A stretch of 41,610 bases of DNA, taken from CADCTB01 sp036269435 (lineage in GTDB: Bacteria; Actinomycetota; Acidimicrobiia; Acidimicrobiales; AC-14). Where the stretch lies: contig DATASA010000068.1 in NCBI GenBank assembly GCA_036269435.1, positions 1 through 41,610 of the forward strand, given 5' to 3'. Positions 22,476-31,055 of the stretch are shown one piece after another (positions within the stretch are counted from its first letter, which is position 1; every line of letters starts with the position of its first letter). The position numbers and the translations under genes are program-made. The notes beneath the pieces were generated by a model. That model saw only the letters and a program-made list of their open reading frames with translations, was not told where the DNA came from and made no database searches.

Positions 22476-23224
22476 GAGTCGTCCTCGGCTTGGGATCGGA
22501 GCTGGGCCAGGGCCCGGGCCAGCAGGCGGGAGACGTGCATCTGGCTGATGCCCAGCCGGCCGGCGATCTCGGACTGGGTCAGGCCCTCGAAGAACCGCAG
22601 GTGCAGGATCATGCGCTCCCGGGGCGGGAACTGGGCGATCAGCGGCGACAGGGTGACCCGGTGCTCGCTGTCGATGAGGCCCTGGTCCTCTGCACCCAGC
22701 TCGGCGGACAGCGAGATCTCGTCGTCGTTGCCCGACGGGGCGTCGAGCGACGTGAACCGATAGGCGTGACCGGCCTCGATCGCCTCGAGCACCTCCTCCT
22801 CGGAGACGGCGGCGGCCTGGGCGATCTCGCCGATGGTCGGCGAGCGCCCGAGCTCCTGGGAGAGCAGCCCGACCACGCTGGCCAGGCGCAGGTGCAGCTC
22901 CTGCACCCGCCGGGGGACCCGCACGGCCCAGCCCTTGTCGCGGAAGTGACGCTTGAGCTCTCCGACGATCGTGGGGGTGGCGTACGTCGAGAACTCGAGG
23001 CCGCGCTCGGGGTCGAAGCGGTCGACGGCCTTGAGCAGGCCGAGGGCCGCCACCTGGACCAGGTCGTCGAGGGGCTCGCCGCGGTTGGTGAACCGGCGGG
23101 CCAGGTACTCGGCCAGGCCCATGTGGGCGGTGATCAGGTCGTCGCGCAGCGCGCGGTCACGCGTCTCGGCGTAGTCCAGGAACTTGCGCCGGAGGTCGTC
23201 GCGTTCTTTGCTGTCGAATGCCAT
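22472..23224 (-). CDS. SigB/SigF/SigG-family RNA polymerase sigma factor
   Basis: A 250-aa group 3 sigma factor. Region 2 contains LDDLVQVAALGLLKAVDRFDP and FSTYATPTIVGELKRHFRD, region 3 follows, and region 4 has GLTQSEIAGRLGISQMHVSRLLARAL as the -35-binding helix-turn-helix. The family directs general stress or differentiation genes. ATG at 23224 is set by the family N-terminus; the longer open frame upstream runs through the anti-sigma gene. The gene starts 13 bp after the RsbW-like gene, the usual partner order. Confidence 0.93.
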   Translation of the reverse strand: MAFDSKERDDLRRKFLDYAETRDRALRDDLITAHMGLAEYLARRFTNRGEPLDDLVQVAALGLLKAVDRFDPERGLEFSTYATPTIVGELKRHFRDKGWAVRVPRRVQELHLRLASVVGLLSQELGRSPTIGEIAQAAAVSEEEVLEAIEAGHAYRFTSLDAPSGNDDEISLSAELGAEDQGLIDSEHRVTLSPLIAQFPPRERMILHLRFFEGLTQSEIAGRLGISQMHVSRLLARALAQLRSQAEDDS

Positions 23225-23237
23225 CAGAACTGCCCGC

Positions 23238-23618
23238 TCACGACGTCCGGCGACGCTTGACCAGCCGGAACGTGGGGCCCTCGGCGCCGGCGGACATCTC
23301 GCACTCGTCGACCACGGCGGCGAGGATCTGTTCGGAGAGCGCGGACATGGCCGGTTCGTTGGCCAGCCCGTCGGTGAAGCGGCCGACTCCCTCGACGGCA
23401 AGCTGGTCACCGTCGAGGAGGTAGCGAAGGGTGATGGTGCCGGCGCGCCCCTTCGGCCCGACCAGCGAGAAGCAGACCTCGTCGATGGCGATGCGGAGGT
23501 CCTCCACTTCGTCGAGGGTGAACCCGACCCGACTGGCCACGCCTGCGGCCATGATCCGGGAAATGCGCAGGAACTCGGGGGCGGCCGGCACTTCCAGTCG
23601 GACCTCTCGGGTTGACAC
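23238..23618 (-). CDS. RsbW-like anti-sigma factor (GHKL ATPase)
   Basis: A 126-aa protein with the HATPase_c_2 fold. DEVEDLRIAIDEVCFSLVG is the N-box region and VEGVGRFTDG a degenerate G1-like segment. Such proteins bind SigB/SigF factors and phosphorylate anti-anti-sigma proteins. It precedes the sigma gene in the same unit. No anti-anti-sigma gene is encoded in the window. GTG at 23618 gives a natural start, facing the divergent CHRD gene over 77 bp. Confidence 0.85.
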   Translation of the reverse strand: MSTREVRLEVPAAPEFLRISRIMAAGVASRVGFTLDEVEDLRIAIDEVCFSLVGPKGRAGTITLRYLLDGDQLAVEGVGRFTDGLANEPAMSALSEQILAAVVDECEMSAGAEGPTFRLVKRRRTS

Positions 23619-23695
23619 GGATGCGACGGTAGTGGCACGGCGGGGACGTTGAGAACCTAGGCTCCCTGTCGCCGTCCATCCGGGAGGAAAAGCTC

Positions 23696-24133
23696 ATGAT
23701 CCGTCGCCGTCTCGTGCCCGTACTCGCCGTCGCCACCGCTGCGCTCGGAACGTCCTTCGCGCTTCCCGCCCATGCCGCGGTGACCGCGTTCTCGACCGTC
23801 ATGACCGGCAGCCAGGAGGTGCCGGGGCCCGGCGACGCCAACGCGATCGGGTCGGCGATCGTGACCCTCGACTCCTCGACCGGCCAGGTGTGCGTCCGCT
23901 GGCACCTCCGCAACGTGGGGACGATCACCGCCGGTCACATCCACGCCGCCCCCGCCGGTGTCGCCGGGCCCGTCGTCGTCCCCCTCCCCACGCCGGTCGG
24001 CGACTTCTCGAGCGGCTGCACCACGGCCAGCCCGGCCCTAGTCCAGCGCATCATCGACAACCCATCGAACTACTACGTGAACGTCCACGACGCCGAGTTC
24101 CCCGGTGGCGTCATGCGCGGCCAGTTGCCGTAG
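23696..24133 (+). CDS. Secreted CHRD-domain protein
   Basis: A 145-aa protein with a Sec signal peptide (basic start, hydrophobic core, cleavage near PAHAA) followed by a single CHRD domain. It shows the characteristic GHIHAAPAGVAGPVVVPL and the ending FPGGVMRGQL. CHRD domains occur in secreted and surface bacterial proteins; the activity is unknown. GGGAGG lies about 7 bp before ATG 23696. It diverges from the sigma/anti-sigma unit, so it may be a target of that regulon (untested). Confidence 0.9.
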   Translation: MIRRRLVPVLAVATAALGTSFALPAHAAVTAFSTVMTGSQEVPGPGDANAIGSAIVTLDSSTGQVCVRWHLRNVGTITAGHIHAAPAGVAGPVVVPLPTPVGDFSSGCTTASPALVQRIIDNPSNYYVNVHDAEFPGGVMRGQLP

Positions 24134-24180
24134 CGCCCGCCGGCGCCGCAGGCGTTCCACGAGCGGCCCCGGTCCACGCG

Positions 24181-24915
24181 CTAGACGAGCGGCCAGGGGT
24201 ACGCCCGGGCCGAGCGAATTGCAGGGAACACGGGCCGCCGCAGCACGGCGGCGGCCCGGGCGCACATCGCCTCGATCTCGGCCGGCTCCAGCAGTTGGGT
24301 CAGATCCGCCGGTGGAGCGGCGGCCAGCCGGGCCACCGCGTCCAACCGTGACGCCGGGAGGGGCTGGCCGGCGAAGTCCCAGATGACCGTGCGCAGCTTC
24401 GGCTCGGAGTGCAGGCAGAGGCCGTGGTCGATGGCCCAGACGCGACCGTCCTCGCCCCGGAGGCAGTGGCCGCTCTTGCGGTCGCCGTTGTTGACGATCA
24501 GGTCGAACAGGCAGATGGCCTGTAGCCAGTCGTGCAGCTCGGGCCGCTCGAGCATGGTGAAGTAGTGGTCCTCGAAATGGGCGGGCACGAATCGCTGCAG
24601 CGACCCCGGGCCGAACGGACCGTCGCGCAGGACCGTGTGCGGGACGAGGCCCCAGCCCAGCGTTTCGGAGATGCGGTAGACGGCGACCTCGCGCCGGTAC
24701 AGCCCCGACGGGTAGTCCCAGAGCGGGCGCTCTCCCTGCAGCGGCTTGTACACCGCCGCGCCGGTCGTGTCGCCCAGGCACAGCTCGACCAGGAACGTGC
24801 CGTTCGAGCTCCACGGCAGGCGCCCCTTCACCTCGATCTCGCCCCGCCGCAGCAGCTCCAGGACCGCCTCCGGCGGCGACGCACCCGCCTGGCCGGCCTG
24901 CTCGCTGGGGGTCAC
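24181..24915 (-). CDS. SCO1664 family protein (PI3/4-kinase-like fold)
   Basis: A 244-aa protein of the SCO1664 family. It has kinase-like features: AAVYKPLQGERP (nucleotide-binding Lys), DLIVNNGDRKSGH (catalytic-loop type) and VWAIDHGLCL (metal-binding Asp). The substrate is unknown. GTG at 24915 overlaps the DUF3090 stop by 4 bp. It forms a unit with DUF3090 and the phosphomutase-like gene, a trio that recurs across actinobacteria. It is convergent with the CHRD gene; the 47-bp gap has no strong terminator. Confidence 0.88.
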   Translation of the reverse strand: MTPSEQAGQAGASPPEAVLELLRRGEIEVKGRLPWSSNGTFLVELCLGDTTGAAVYKPLQGERPLWDYPSGLYRREVAVYRISETLGWGLVPHTVLRDGPFGPGSLQRFVPAHFEDHYFTMLERPELHDWLQAICLFDLIVNNGDRKSGHCLRGEDGRVWAIDHGLCLHSEPKLRTVIWDFAGQPLPASRLDAVARLAAAPPADLTQLLEPAEIEAMCARAAAVLRRPVFPAIRSARAYPWPLV

Positions 24916-25412
24916 TGCGCGGGGCGGTGTCCGTTCAGGCGGACGCACGTGTGGCCTTCGGGGTCGAGGGGCTGGCCACACAGCGGGCAGGGAGGCCGAC
25001 CGGCGGCCACCGCCTCCGCCCCCTGGACCGATAAGGCGGCGACCTGGTCCCGGGTGGCGCTGATGCGGGCCCGGGCCGCCTCCTCGCCATCCTCCACCAG
25101 CTCCTCGGCGACGATGACGACCCGGTCGGCGTCTTCGTCGTAGCTCACGCCGAGCGAGCCGACCACCCACTCGGCCACCACCGGCTCGATGAGCGGCGCG
25201 CCGGCCGACTCCACGTCGCCACCGGGTGCAGGCATGTCGGCGAGCATGGCGGTCAGGTAGGCGACGAGGGCGGCGACCTGGGCCTTCTCCAGCCGGAGCG
25301 ACACGACGTGGCCGGCGTTGCGGGCCTGCAGGTAGAAGACGCGCTGGCCCGGTGGCCCGACGGCGCCCGCCGTCAGGTGGTCGACCTGCGGGATCTCGAA
25401 GCTGGAGCTCAC
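24912..25412 (-). CDS. DUF3090 family protein with C-terminal zinc ribbon
   Basis: A 166-aa protein matching DUF3090. It opens SSSFEIPQVDHLTAGAVG and ends in a zinc-ribbon-like CPLCGQPLDPEGHTC segment. Its biochemical role is unknown, but it is always part of the SCO1664/phosphomutase trio. GTG at 25412 follows the phosphatase gene by 10 bp, and its stop overlaps the SCO1664 start. Confidence 0.9.
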   Translation of the reverse strand: MSSSFEIPQVDHLTAGAVGPPGQRVFYLQARNAGHVVSLRLEKAQVAALVAYLTAMLADMPAPGGDVESAGAPLIEPVVAEWVVGSLGVSYDEDADRVVIVAEELVEDGEEAARARISATRDQVAALSVQGAEAVAAGRPPCPLCGQPLDPEGHTCVRLNGHRPAQ

Positions 25413-25422
25413 AACCGTCCTG

Positions 25423-26067
25423 TCACGAGGGCTTGGGGACGGGGCCGTCGCCCGTGGTGTTCACCGACAGGACCATCGGGCCGCCCTCGCCGTAGGCGAT
25501 GGCGGTGACCGAGCACGGGGAGATCACGATGCGCTGGAACAGGTCGAGGTGGGTCCCCAGGGCGTGGGCGACGGCGGCCTTGATGGTGTCGGCGTGCGAC
25601 ACGGCCACGATGGTCTCGCCGGGGTGGGCGGCGCGCAGCCGCTCGAGGGCCGAGACCATTCGGGTCTGCATCTCGACGAACGACTCTCCGCCGGGGAACC
25701 GGAAGCCGCTGGGGTACTGGTGCACCGTCTTCCACTCGGGGGCCTTGCGCACCGTCTTGAAGTCCATCCCGGTCCACTCGCCGATGTCGGCTTCCAAGAG
25801 GCCCTTGTCGATCCTGACCTTCATGCCCAGGGCGGCGGCAAGGGGTGCGGCCGTCTCCCGCGTGCGCTCCAAGGGCGACGCGTAGATGGCGGCGATCTTC
25901 GGCCCCCCCGCCAACCGCTCTCCGACCGCCTTGGCCTGGCCCTGGCCGGTCTCGGACAGGTGCAGCCCCGGGGCGCGGCCGGGCAGCAGCTTTCCGGTCG
26001 TGGGTGTCTGGCCGTGGCGTACGAGCAGGACCACCGTCGGGCGCGGTCGGGCCGCAGTTCGGGGCAT
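25423..26067 (-). CDS. Histidine phosphatase (MSMEG_4193-type phosphomutase-like)
   Basis: A 214-aa member of the histidine phosphatase superfamily. LVRHGQTPTTG carries the phospho-accepting His, LERTRETAAPL the conserved Arg, and VSHADTIKA the second His. It belongs with the MSMEG_4193 subgroup by its gene neighbourhood. ATG at 26067 is taken because the catalytic strand follows within 15 residues; a longer frame reaching 26142 overlaps the divergent UDG gene. It is first of the three-gene unit. Confidence 0.9.
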   Translation of the reverse strand: MPRTAARPRPTVVLLVRHGQTPTTGKLLPGRAPGLHLSETGQGQAKAVGERLAGGPKIAAIYASPLERTRETAAPLAAALGMKVRIDKGLLEADIGEWTGMDFKTVRKAPEWKTVHQYPSGFRFPGGESFVEMQTRMVSALERLRAAHPGETIVAVSHADTIKAAVAHALGTHLDLFQRIVISPCSVTAIAYGEGGPMVLSVNTTGDGPVPKPS

Positions 26068-26093
26068 CGGTGCGGCCAACCTACCCTCTGGCG

Positions 26094-26768
26094 ATGGATT
26101 CGCTGGCCCGAGTGACCGACGAGGTCGTGTCCTGCCGGGCATGTCCGCGCCTGGTGGCGTGGCGGGAGCTGGTGGCCGTCGAGAAGCGGGCGTCCTACGT
26201 GGGGGACCGATATTGGGGGCGTCCGGTGCCGGGCTTCGGCGATCCGGCGGCGACGCTGCTCCTCGTCGGGCTGGCGCCGGCCGCCCACGGCGGGAACCGC
26301 ACCGGCCGGGTCTTCACCGGTGACCGCTCGGGCGACTGGGTCTTCCGCGCCCTCTGGAAGGCCGGCTTCGCCAACCAGCCCACCAGCGAGTCGGCCGACG
26401 ACGGCCTGCGGCTGCGCGGGGCGTGGATCTCCGCCGTCGTCCGCTGCGCCCCTCCGGCCAACCGGCCGACCCCGGAGGAGCGCGACCGCTGCGTCCCCTA
26501 CCTGACCCGGGAGCTGGCGTTGCTGGATCAGGTCCGGGCCATCGTGGCCCTCGGCCAGTTCGCCTACGACGCCGTCTGCCGCCTGCACGGTGTGCGGCCC
26601 CGTCCCCGGTTCGGCCACGGCGTCGAGGTCGCCCTGCCCGCCGGTCGGATCCTGATCGCCTCCTACCACCCGAGCCAGCAGAACACGTTCACCGGCGTGC
26701 TCACCGAGCCCGCGTTCGACGCCATTTTCACCCGGGCCGCCGAACTCGCGACCCCCGGCTGGCGATAG
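26094..26768 (+). CDS. Family 5 uracil-DNA glycosylase (UdgB-like)
   Basis: A 224-aa uracil-DNA glycosylase removing uracil and possibly other deaminated bases. It has the family 5 motif GLAPAAHGGNRTGRVFTGD and the HPSQQNTF motif. Four cysteines for the Fe-S cluster are visible: CRAC near the N-terminus, and two more in VVRCAPP and ERDRCVPY. ATG at 26094 lacks an obvious ribosome-binding site, so the message may have a very short leader; the divergent phosphatase gene starts only 26 bp away. Confidence 0.93.
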   Translation: MDSLARVTDEVVSCRACPRLVAWRELVAVEKRASYVGDRYWGRPVPGFGDPAATLLLVGLAPAAHGGNRTGRVFTGDRSGDWVFRALWKAGFANQPTSESADDGLRLRGAWISAVVRCAPPANRPTPEERDRCVPYLTRELALLDQVRAIVALGQFAYDAVCRLHGVRPRPRFGHGVEVALPAGRILIASYHPSQQNTFTGVLTEPAFDAIFTRAAELATPGWR

Positions 26769-26796
26769 CACCGGGCCGCGTACCGCCGGTGGGTTC

Positions 26797-28509
26797 CTAC
26801 GGGGTGGGCGGCGGCAGCTCGCCCCGCCGGGCGTCCCGGGCCCGGGCCGCGGCCGCGTCCAGGACGGCTTCGGCGTCCACGATCTCGTAGGCGTACCCCT
26901 GCTCGGCCAGGAACCGCTGGCGACGGGCGGCGAACTCCTGGTCGTTGGTGTCGCGGGCGACCACGGCGAAGAAGTGCGCTTGGCGACCATCGCGCTTGGG
27001 CCGCAGGATCCGGCCGAGCCGCTGCGCCTCCTCCTGGCGGCTGCCGAAGGCGCCGGAGACCTGGATGGCGACGGACGCCTCGGGAAGGTCGATGGAGAAG
27101 TTGGCGACCTTCGACACGACGAGCAGCATCTCCTCGCCGGTGCGGAAGGCCTGGTAGAGCCGCTCGCGCTCCCGGGTCGGGGTTTTGCCCGTGATGAGCG
27201 GTGCGCCCAGCCGCTCGGCCAGGGCCTCGATCTGGTCGATGTACTGGCCGATCACCAGCGTCGGCTCGCCGTGGGCCACCGCCTCGGCGGACAGCGCCTC
27301 CACGACCGCCACCTTCGACCGGGCCGTGGCCCCGACGCGGTACCGCTCCTCGGCCTCGGCCAGGGCGTAGGACATCCGCTCCTCGTCGGTCAGCGTGACG
27401 CGGACCTCGGTGCAGCGGGCCGGGGCGATCCACCCCTGCGCCTCGATGTCGCGCCACGGCGCGTCGTACCGCTTGGGGCCGATGAGGCTGAAGACGTCGC
27501 CTTCCCGACCGTCCTCGCGCACGAGCGTGGCGGTGAGGCCCAGGCGACGACGGCTCTGGATCTCGGCCGTCATGCGGAAGACCGGCGCAGGAAGGAGGTG
27601 GACCTCGTCGTAGATGACCAGGCCCCAGTCCTCGGCCGAGAACAGCTCCAGGTGGGTGTAGACCTCCCGCCGCCGGGTGGTCAGGATCTGGTAGGTCGCC
27701 AGGGTCACCGGGCGGATCTCCTTGCGCTCGCCCGAGTACTCGCCGACCTCGTCCTCGGTCAGGCTGGTCCGGGCCAGCAGCTCGGCCCGCCACTGGCGGG
27801 CGGCGACGGTGTTGGTGACGAGGATGAGGGTCCGGGCGCTGGCGCGGGCCATCGCCGCCAACGCCACCAGCGTCTTGCCCGCCCCGCACGGCAGCACGAT
27901 GGCCCCGCTGCCGCCGGCGAAGAAGGCGTCGACCGCCTGGCGCTGGTAGGGGCGAAGGTCGAAGCCCCGGCCCTCGTGGAGCACGATCGGGTGCGCGGTC
28001 CCGTCGACGTAGCCGGCCAGATCCTCTGCCGGCCAGCCCGCCTTGAGCAGCGCCTGCTTCAGCCGGCCCCGCTCCCCCCGGGGCACCACGACGGTGTCCG
28101 CCGCGATCTGCGGACCCACCAGCGGGGCGACCGCCTTGGCCCGCAGGACCTCGGTGAGCACGGCGAGGTCGGTGCTGCGCAGGACGAGGCCGTGCACCTC
28201 GTCGACCTCCAGGCGCAGGCGTCCGTAGCGCGCCATCACCTCGGCCACGTCGACCAGGAGCGCCTGGGGGACGGCGTAGCGCGACCAGCGCAGCAGGGCG
28301 TCGACGACCTGCTCGGCGTCATGGCCGGCGGCGCTCGCGTTCCACAGCCCGAGCGAGCTCAGTCGGTACGTGTGGACGTGCTCGGGGGAGCGCTCGAGCT
28401 CGGCGAACGGGGCGATGTCGGCCCGGCACGCCTCGGCGTCGGGGTGGTCGACCTCGAGCAGGAGCGTGCGGTCGGACTGGACGATGAGCGGGCCGGCGGT
28501 GTCGGTCAT
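26797..28509 (-). CDS. XPB/Ssl2-type DNA repair helicase
   Basis: A 570-aa superfamily 2 helicase of the XPB group, implicated in nucleotide excision repair. It has an N-terminal domain (about 1-180), Walker A LPCGAGKT, Walker B VIYDEVH, and the TATLVREDG segment matching the XPB RED motif. A C-terminal helicase domain contains GSRQEEAQRLGRILRPK. ATG at 28509 overlaps the stop of the upstream partner gene by 4 bp. It is convergent with the UDG gene. Confidence 0.95.
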   Translation of the reverse strand: MTDTAGPLIVQSDRTLLLEVDHPDAEACRADIAPFAELERSPEHVHTYRLSSLGLWNASAAGHDAEQVVDALLRWSRYAVPQALLVDVAEVMARYGRLRLEVDEVHGLVLRSTDLAVLTEVLRAKAVAPLVGPQIAADTVVVPRGERGRLKQALLKAGWPAEDLAGYVDGTAHPIVLHEGRGFDLRPYQRQAVDAFFAGGSGAIVLPCGAGKTLVALAAMARASARTLILVTNTVAARQWRAELLARTSLTEDEVGEYSGERKEIRPVTLATYQILTTRRREVYTHLELFSAEDWGLVIYDEVHLLPAPVFRMTAEIQSRRRLGLTATLVREDGREGDVFSLIGPKRYDAPWRDIEAQGWIAPARCTEVRVTLTDEERMSYALAEAEERYRVGATARSKVAVVEALSAEAVAHGEPTLVIGQYIDQIEALAERLGAPLITGKTPTRERERLYQAFRTGEEMLLVVSKVANFSIDLPEASVAIQVSGAFGSRQEEAQRLGRILRPKRDGRQAHFFAVVARDTNDQEFAARRQRFLAEQGYAYEIVDAEAVLDAAAARARDARRGELPPPTP

Positions 28510-30956
28510 GCCAGCTGGTCCTCCTCGGCTTCGGTCAGCACGCGTGCCCATTCGACGACGTCGATCACGAAGGTCCGCTGGTTGCCTCTCGGGAAGCAGT
28601 TGGCGTAGAGCCGGTCCCCTTCGACGTCGGTGGGCTCGACGGTCAGCTCGCTGGAGCGTCCCTGGCTGTCGACGTACGACAGTCGGACGAGCCAGAACTC
28701 CTCGCATGCGGCGTCGAGAAGGGCGCGGACGGCCCACGGATCCTTGGCGATCTGCGTGGGCCGCGCCATGGCGACGGGGGAGACGGGCGGCGGGGATGTC
28801 CGTGGGGGGGCGGCCCGGGCGCTTCCGGTGCCGGCCGGCGGAAGGCGCCGATGGAGGCCGGCGACGATGGTGGCGACGTCGGGTTCGGGCGCAGTGTGGC
28901 GAGCCGGAGTCCGCCGCGCCGGCGCCCTTCGGGCCGGCGGCCGGGCCAGGACCACGGCGCCGTCCACGTCCTCCTGGGCGGGCAGGTAGCCGGCCGCCTG
29001 GAGGGTGGCGGTGACGGTCGAGGCGGCGACGTGGGTCACCGCGACGGTGGGTGCCAGCCGCCGCAACCGCAGGCCGGCTGCCCGCCGCGTCGCCAGGACC
29101 TCGGCGAGCAGGGCCGGGTCGTCACTGCGGACGTAGCTCGTGACCGGCCCGACCCGCACGTTGCCGAAGCGTCGGCCGAGGTCGGTGACCAGGTAGGCCA
29201 ACGGCTGAGGAACCCCGCGCGTGGCGTGGCGTTCGAGGAACCCGACGATGTCGTCGGCCGTCCGGCCGGTATCGAAGGCCCGGCGCAGCGACGCCTCGCT
29301 GAAGCGGTAGACGGTGGCCGCGCCCTTGGACTCGACGTCGGCCAGCAGGTCCAGCTCGGCCCGCATGGCCACGGCCGGCTCGCCGGCCACGACCGCGCTC
29401 AGGTCGGCCTGGACGACGAAGTCGGCGACGGTGGCCGGCGTGAGCCGGGCGAGCTCGGAGGTGGCGTCGTCCGGGCGCCCGGCCACCATCGCCCGGCCGG
29501 CCGTCGACAGGGAACCGAGCGCGGCCACGCCCAGGAGCTCGGCTTCCTGGAGCACCCAGGAGACGAGCACCGGAGGCGATGCCGGCCCGCCGGCCCACAG
29601 GGCCGGGCTCTCCCAGTCCACCCGGTGGTGCACGCCGAGCCCGTCCGGGGCGGTGCCGGCAACGGCTGCTTCCAGCACGGCGAGCACGCTCCGCCGGCGC
29701 CGCGGCGCGTCCCGCTCCGGAGCCCGGTTGAGCAGGGGCGGGATCGGCTTGTCCTTGCTGCTGATGGCCCCGGCCAGGAACAGGTGCACGTCGGAGGCGA
29801 CCCAAGCGCCGGCGAGGTGGGCCCACCGGGCCGGTCCTTCGAGTGCCCGCCACGCGTCGGAGGCGATGGTCGGCAGGGCCAGCCCGGCCATGGCGTCGGC
29901 GGCGACCAGGCCGGCGAGGGCAGCGAGGTCGACGATCCGTGCGGCGCGCAGGTCGGTGCTGCCGATGAGCTTCGCCACCTTGTGCACCTCACGCACGCCG
30001 AGCCCGCCGGCCTTCAGCAGGACGGCCGGTTCGGCGTCCCACAGTTCCAGCAGGGCGGCGACCTCCGCGGCGACGAGGAGGGCCTGCTCGGCCGCGCTGC
30101 GGTCGACCACCTCTGCGTCCACCAACGCCACCGCCAGCCCCGGCCTGCGCAAGGAGCCGGGCGGGAACGGGTGGCCGCCGCGCAGCGCCAACGCCGGCTC
30201 GCGGGGCATGACCGCGGTGAAGTAGTCCACCACGGCGAGGAGCCGGCGGTTGAGCAGCCATCCCGCCGGTGTCCGGTCGTCGACCCGGTAGGCGCCGCCC
30301 TCCACCCGGACGAGCGGGCCTTCCGTGGCAATGCGCCGGGCCAGGTCAGCGGTGCCCGGCGGGCCTTCGGCGACCACCCGCTCGATGGTTGCCGGGTCGG
30401 CGAGCATCGCGGCGACGGAGGCCACCGTCGCCGGCGTCGCCCGCGTCGGCAGGGCACCCAGCCGGACCGCGACCTGGTCGAGCGTGAGCGCCGGAGGGCC
30501 GGCCGTCATCGACCGTAACGGCGGACCGAGCCGAGCCGGGTAGTCCAGCTGGCGGAGGGCGGACAGCAGCCGCACCGCCGCATGCGGGCCGTCGGTCACG
30601 AAGGCGAGGGCGCGCTCGCCGAGCCGGGCCAGGGCCGACGCCAGGTCCGCGTCGGCGTCGTCGACGTCGAGCGTCGACGCCAGCTCGGCCAGTGTCGTCG
30701 GCTCGTCGAGCAGGCACAGTGCCTCGACCACGCGCTGGGCGGCCCGGTCCAGGCGGTGGAACGCGTCGCGGGCGCTTGGCCACGCGCCGGCTCGCGACGC
30801 CAGGGCCGACAGGTCATGAGGGGCGGGGCGGGCCAGATCGGGGCGCAGGGACAGCAGGCGGGACAGGGCTTCGTCGCCGAACGCGGCCAGCGTCGCCGCC
30901 AATCCGGGCCACTCCTTGTTCGGGGCGGGCGACTTCCGCGCCGCGGCACTACCCAC
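28506..30956 (-). CDS. Helicase-associated (XPB N-terminal-like) protein
   Basis: An 816-aa protein of the actinobacterial helicase-associated family regularly found upstream of xpb (Rv0862c type). It is mostly helical winged-helix-like repeats, with no helicase motor motifs. The last about 80 residues (DPWAVRALLDAACEEFW to the end) form a WYL-like beta domain. It probably partners the helicase encoded next. GTG at 30956 gives a plausible start; no strong ribosome-binding site was seen. Confidence 0.88.
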   Translation of the reverse strand: MGSAAARKSPAPNKEWPGLAATLAAFGDEALSRLLSLRPDLARPAPHDLSALASRAGAWPSARDAFHRLDRAAQRVVEALCLLDEPTTLAELASTLDVDDADADLASALARLGERALAFVTDGPHAAVRLLSALRQLDYPARLGPPLRSMTAGPPALTLDQVAVRLGALPTRATPATVASVAAMLADPATIERVVAEGPPGTADLARRIATEGPLVRVEGGAYRVDDRTPAGWLLNRRLLAVVDYFTAVMPREPALALRGGHPFPPGSLRRPGLAVALVDAEVVDRSAAEQALLVAAEVAALLELWDAEPAVLLKAGGLGVREVHKVAKLIGSTDLRAARIVDLAALAGLVAADAMAGLALPTIASDAWRALEGPARWAHLAGAWVASDVHLFLAGAISSKDKPIPPLLNRAPERDAPRRRRSVLAVLEAAVAGTAPDGLGVHHRVDWESPALWAGGPASPPVLVSWVLQEAELLGVAALGSLSTAGRAMVAGRPDDATSELARLTPATVADFVVQADLSAVVAGEPAVAMRAELDLLADVESKGAATVYRFSEASLRRAFDTGRTADDIVGFLERHATRGVPQPLAYLVTDLGRRFGNVRVGPVTSYVRSDDPALLAEVLATRRAAGLRLRRLAPTVAVTHVAASTVTATLQAAGYLPAQEDVDGAVVLARPPARRAPARRTPARHTAPEPDVATIVAGLHRRLPPAGTGSARAAPPRTSPPPVSPVAMARPTQIAKDPWAVRALLDAACEEFWLVRLSYVDSQGRSSELTVEPTDVEGDRLYANCFPRGNQRTFVIDVVEWARVLTEAEEDQLA

Positions 30957-31055
30957 GTCGGTCTCCGGGAGTTGTCGAGCTGCTGAGCCGGGGAAGCGGC
31001 TCCGACGCTACCGTGGCCGCCACCGACGCAAGTGGATTCCCGGGACGCACGCGGC

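Noticed and set aside
26974..28608. Long forward open frame opposite the XPB helicase
   Set aside because: Antisense of a clear helicase gene; no domain is seen in the translation.
28851..30518. Long forward open frame opposite the helicase-associated gene
   Set aside because: Same shadow effect, with His/Gly/Arg-rich translation.
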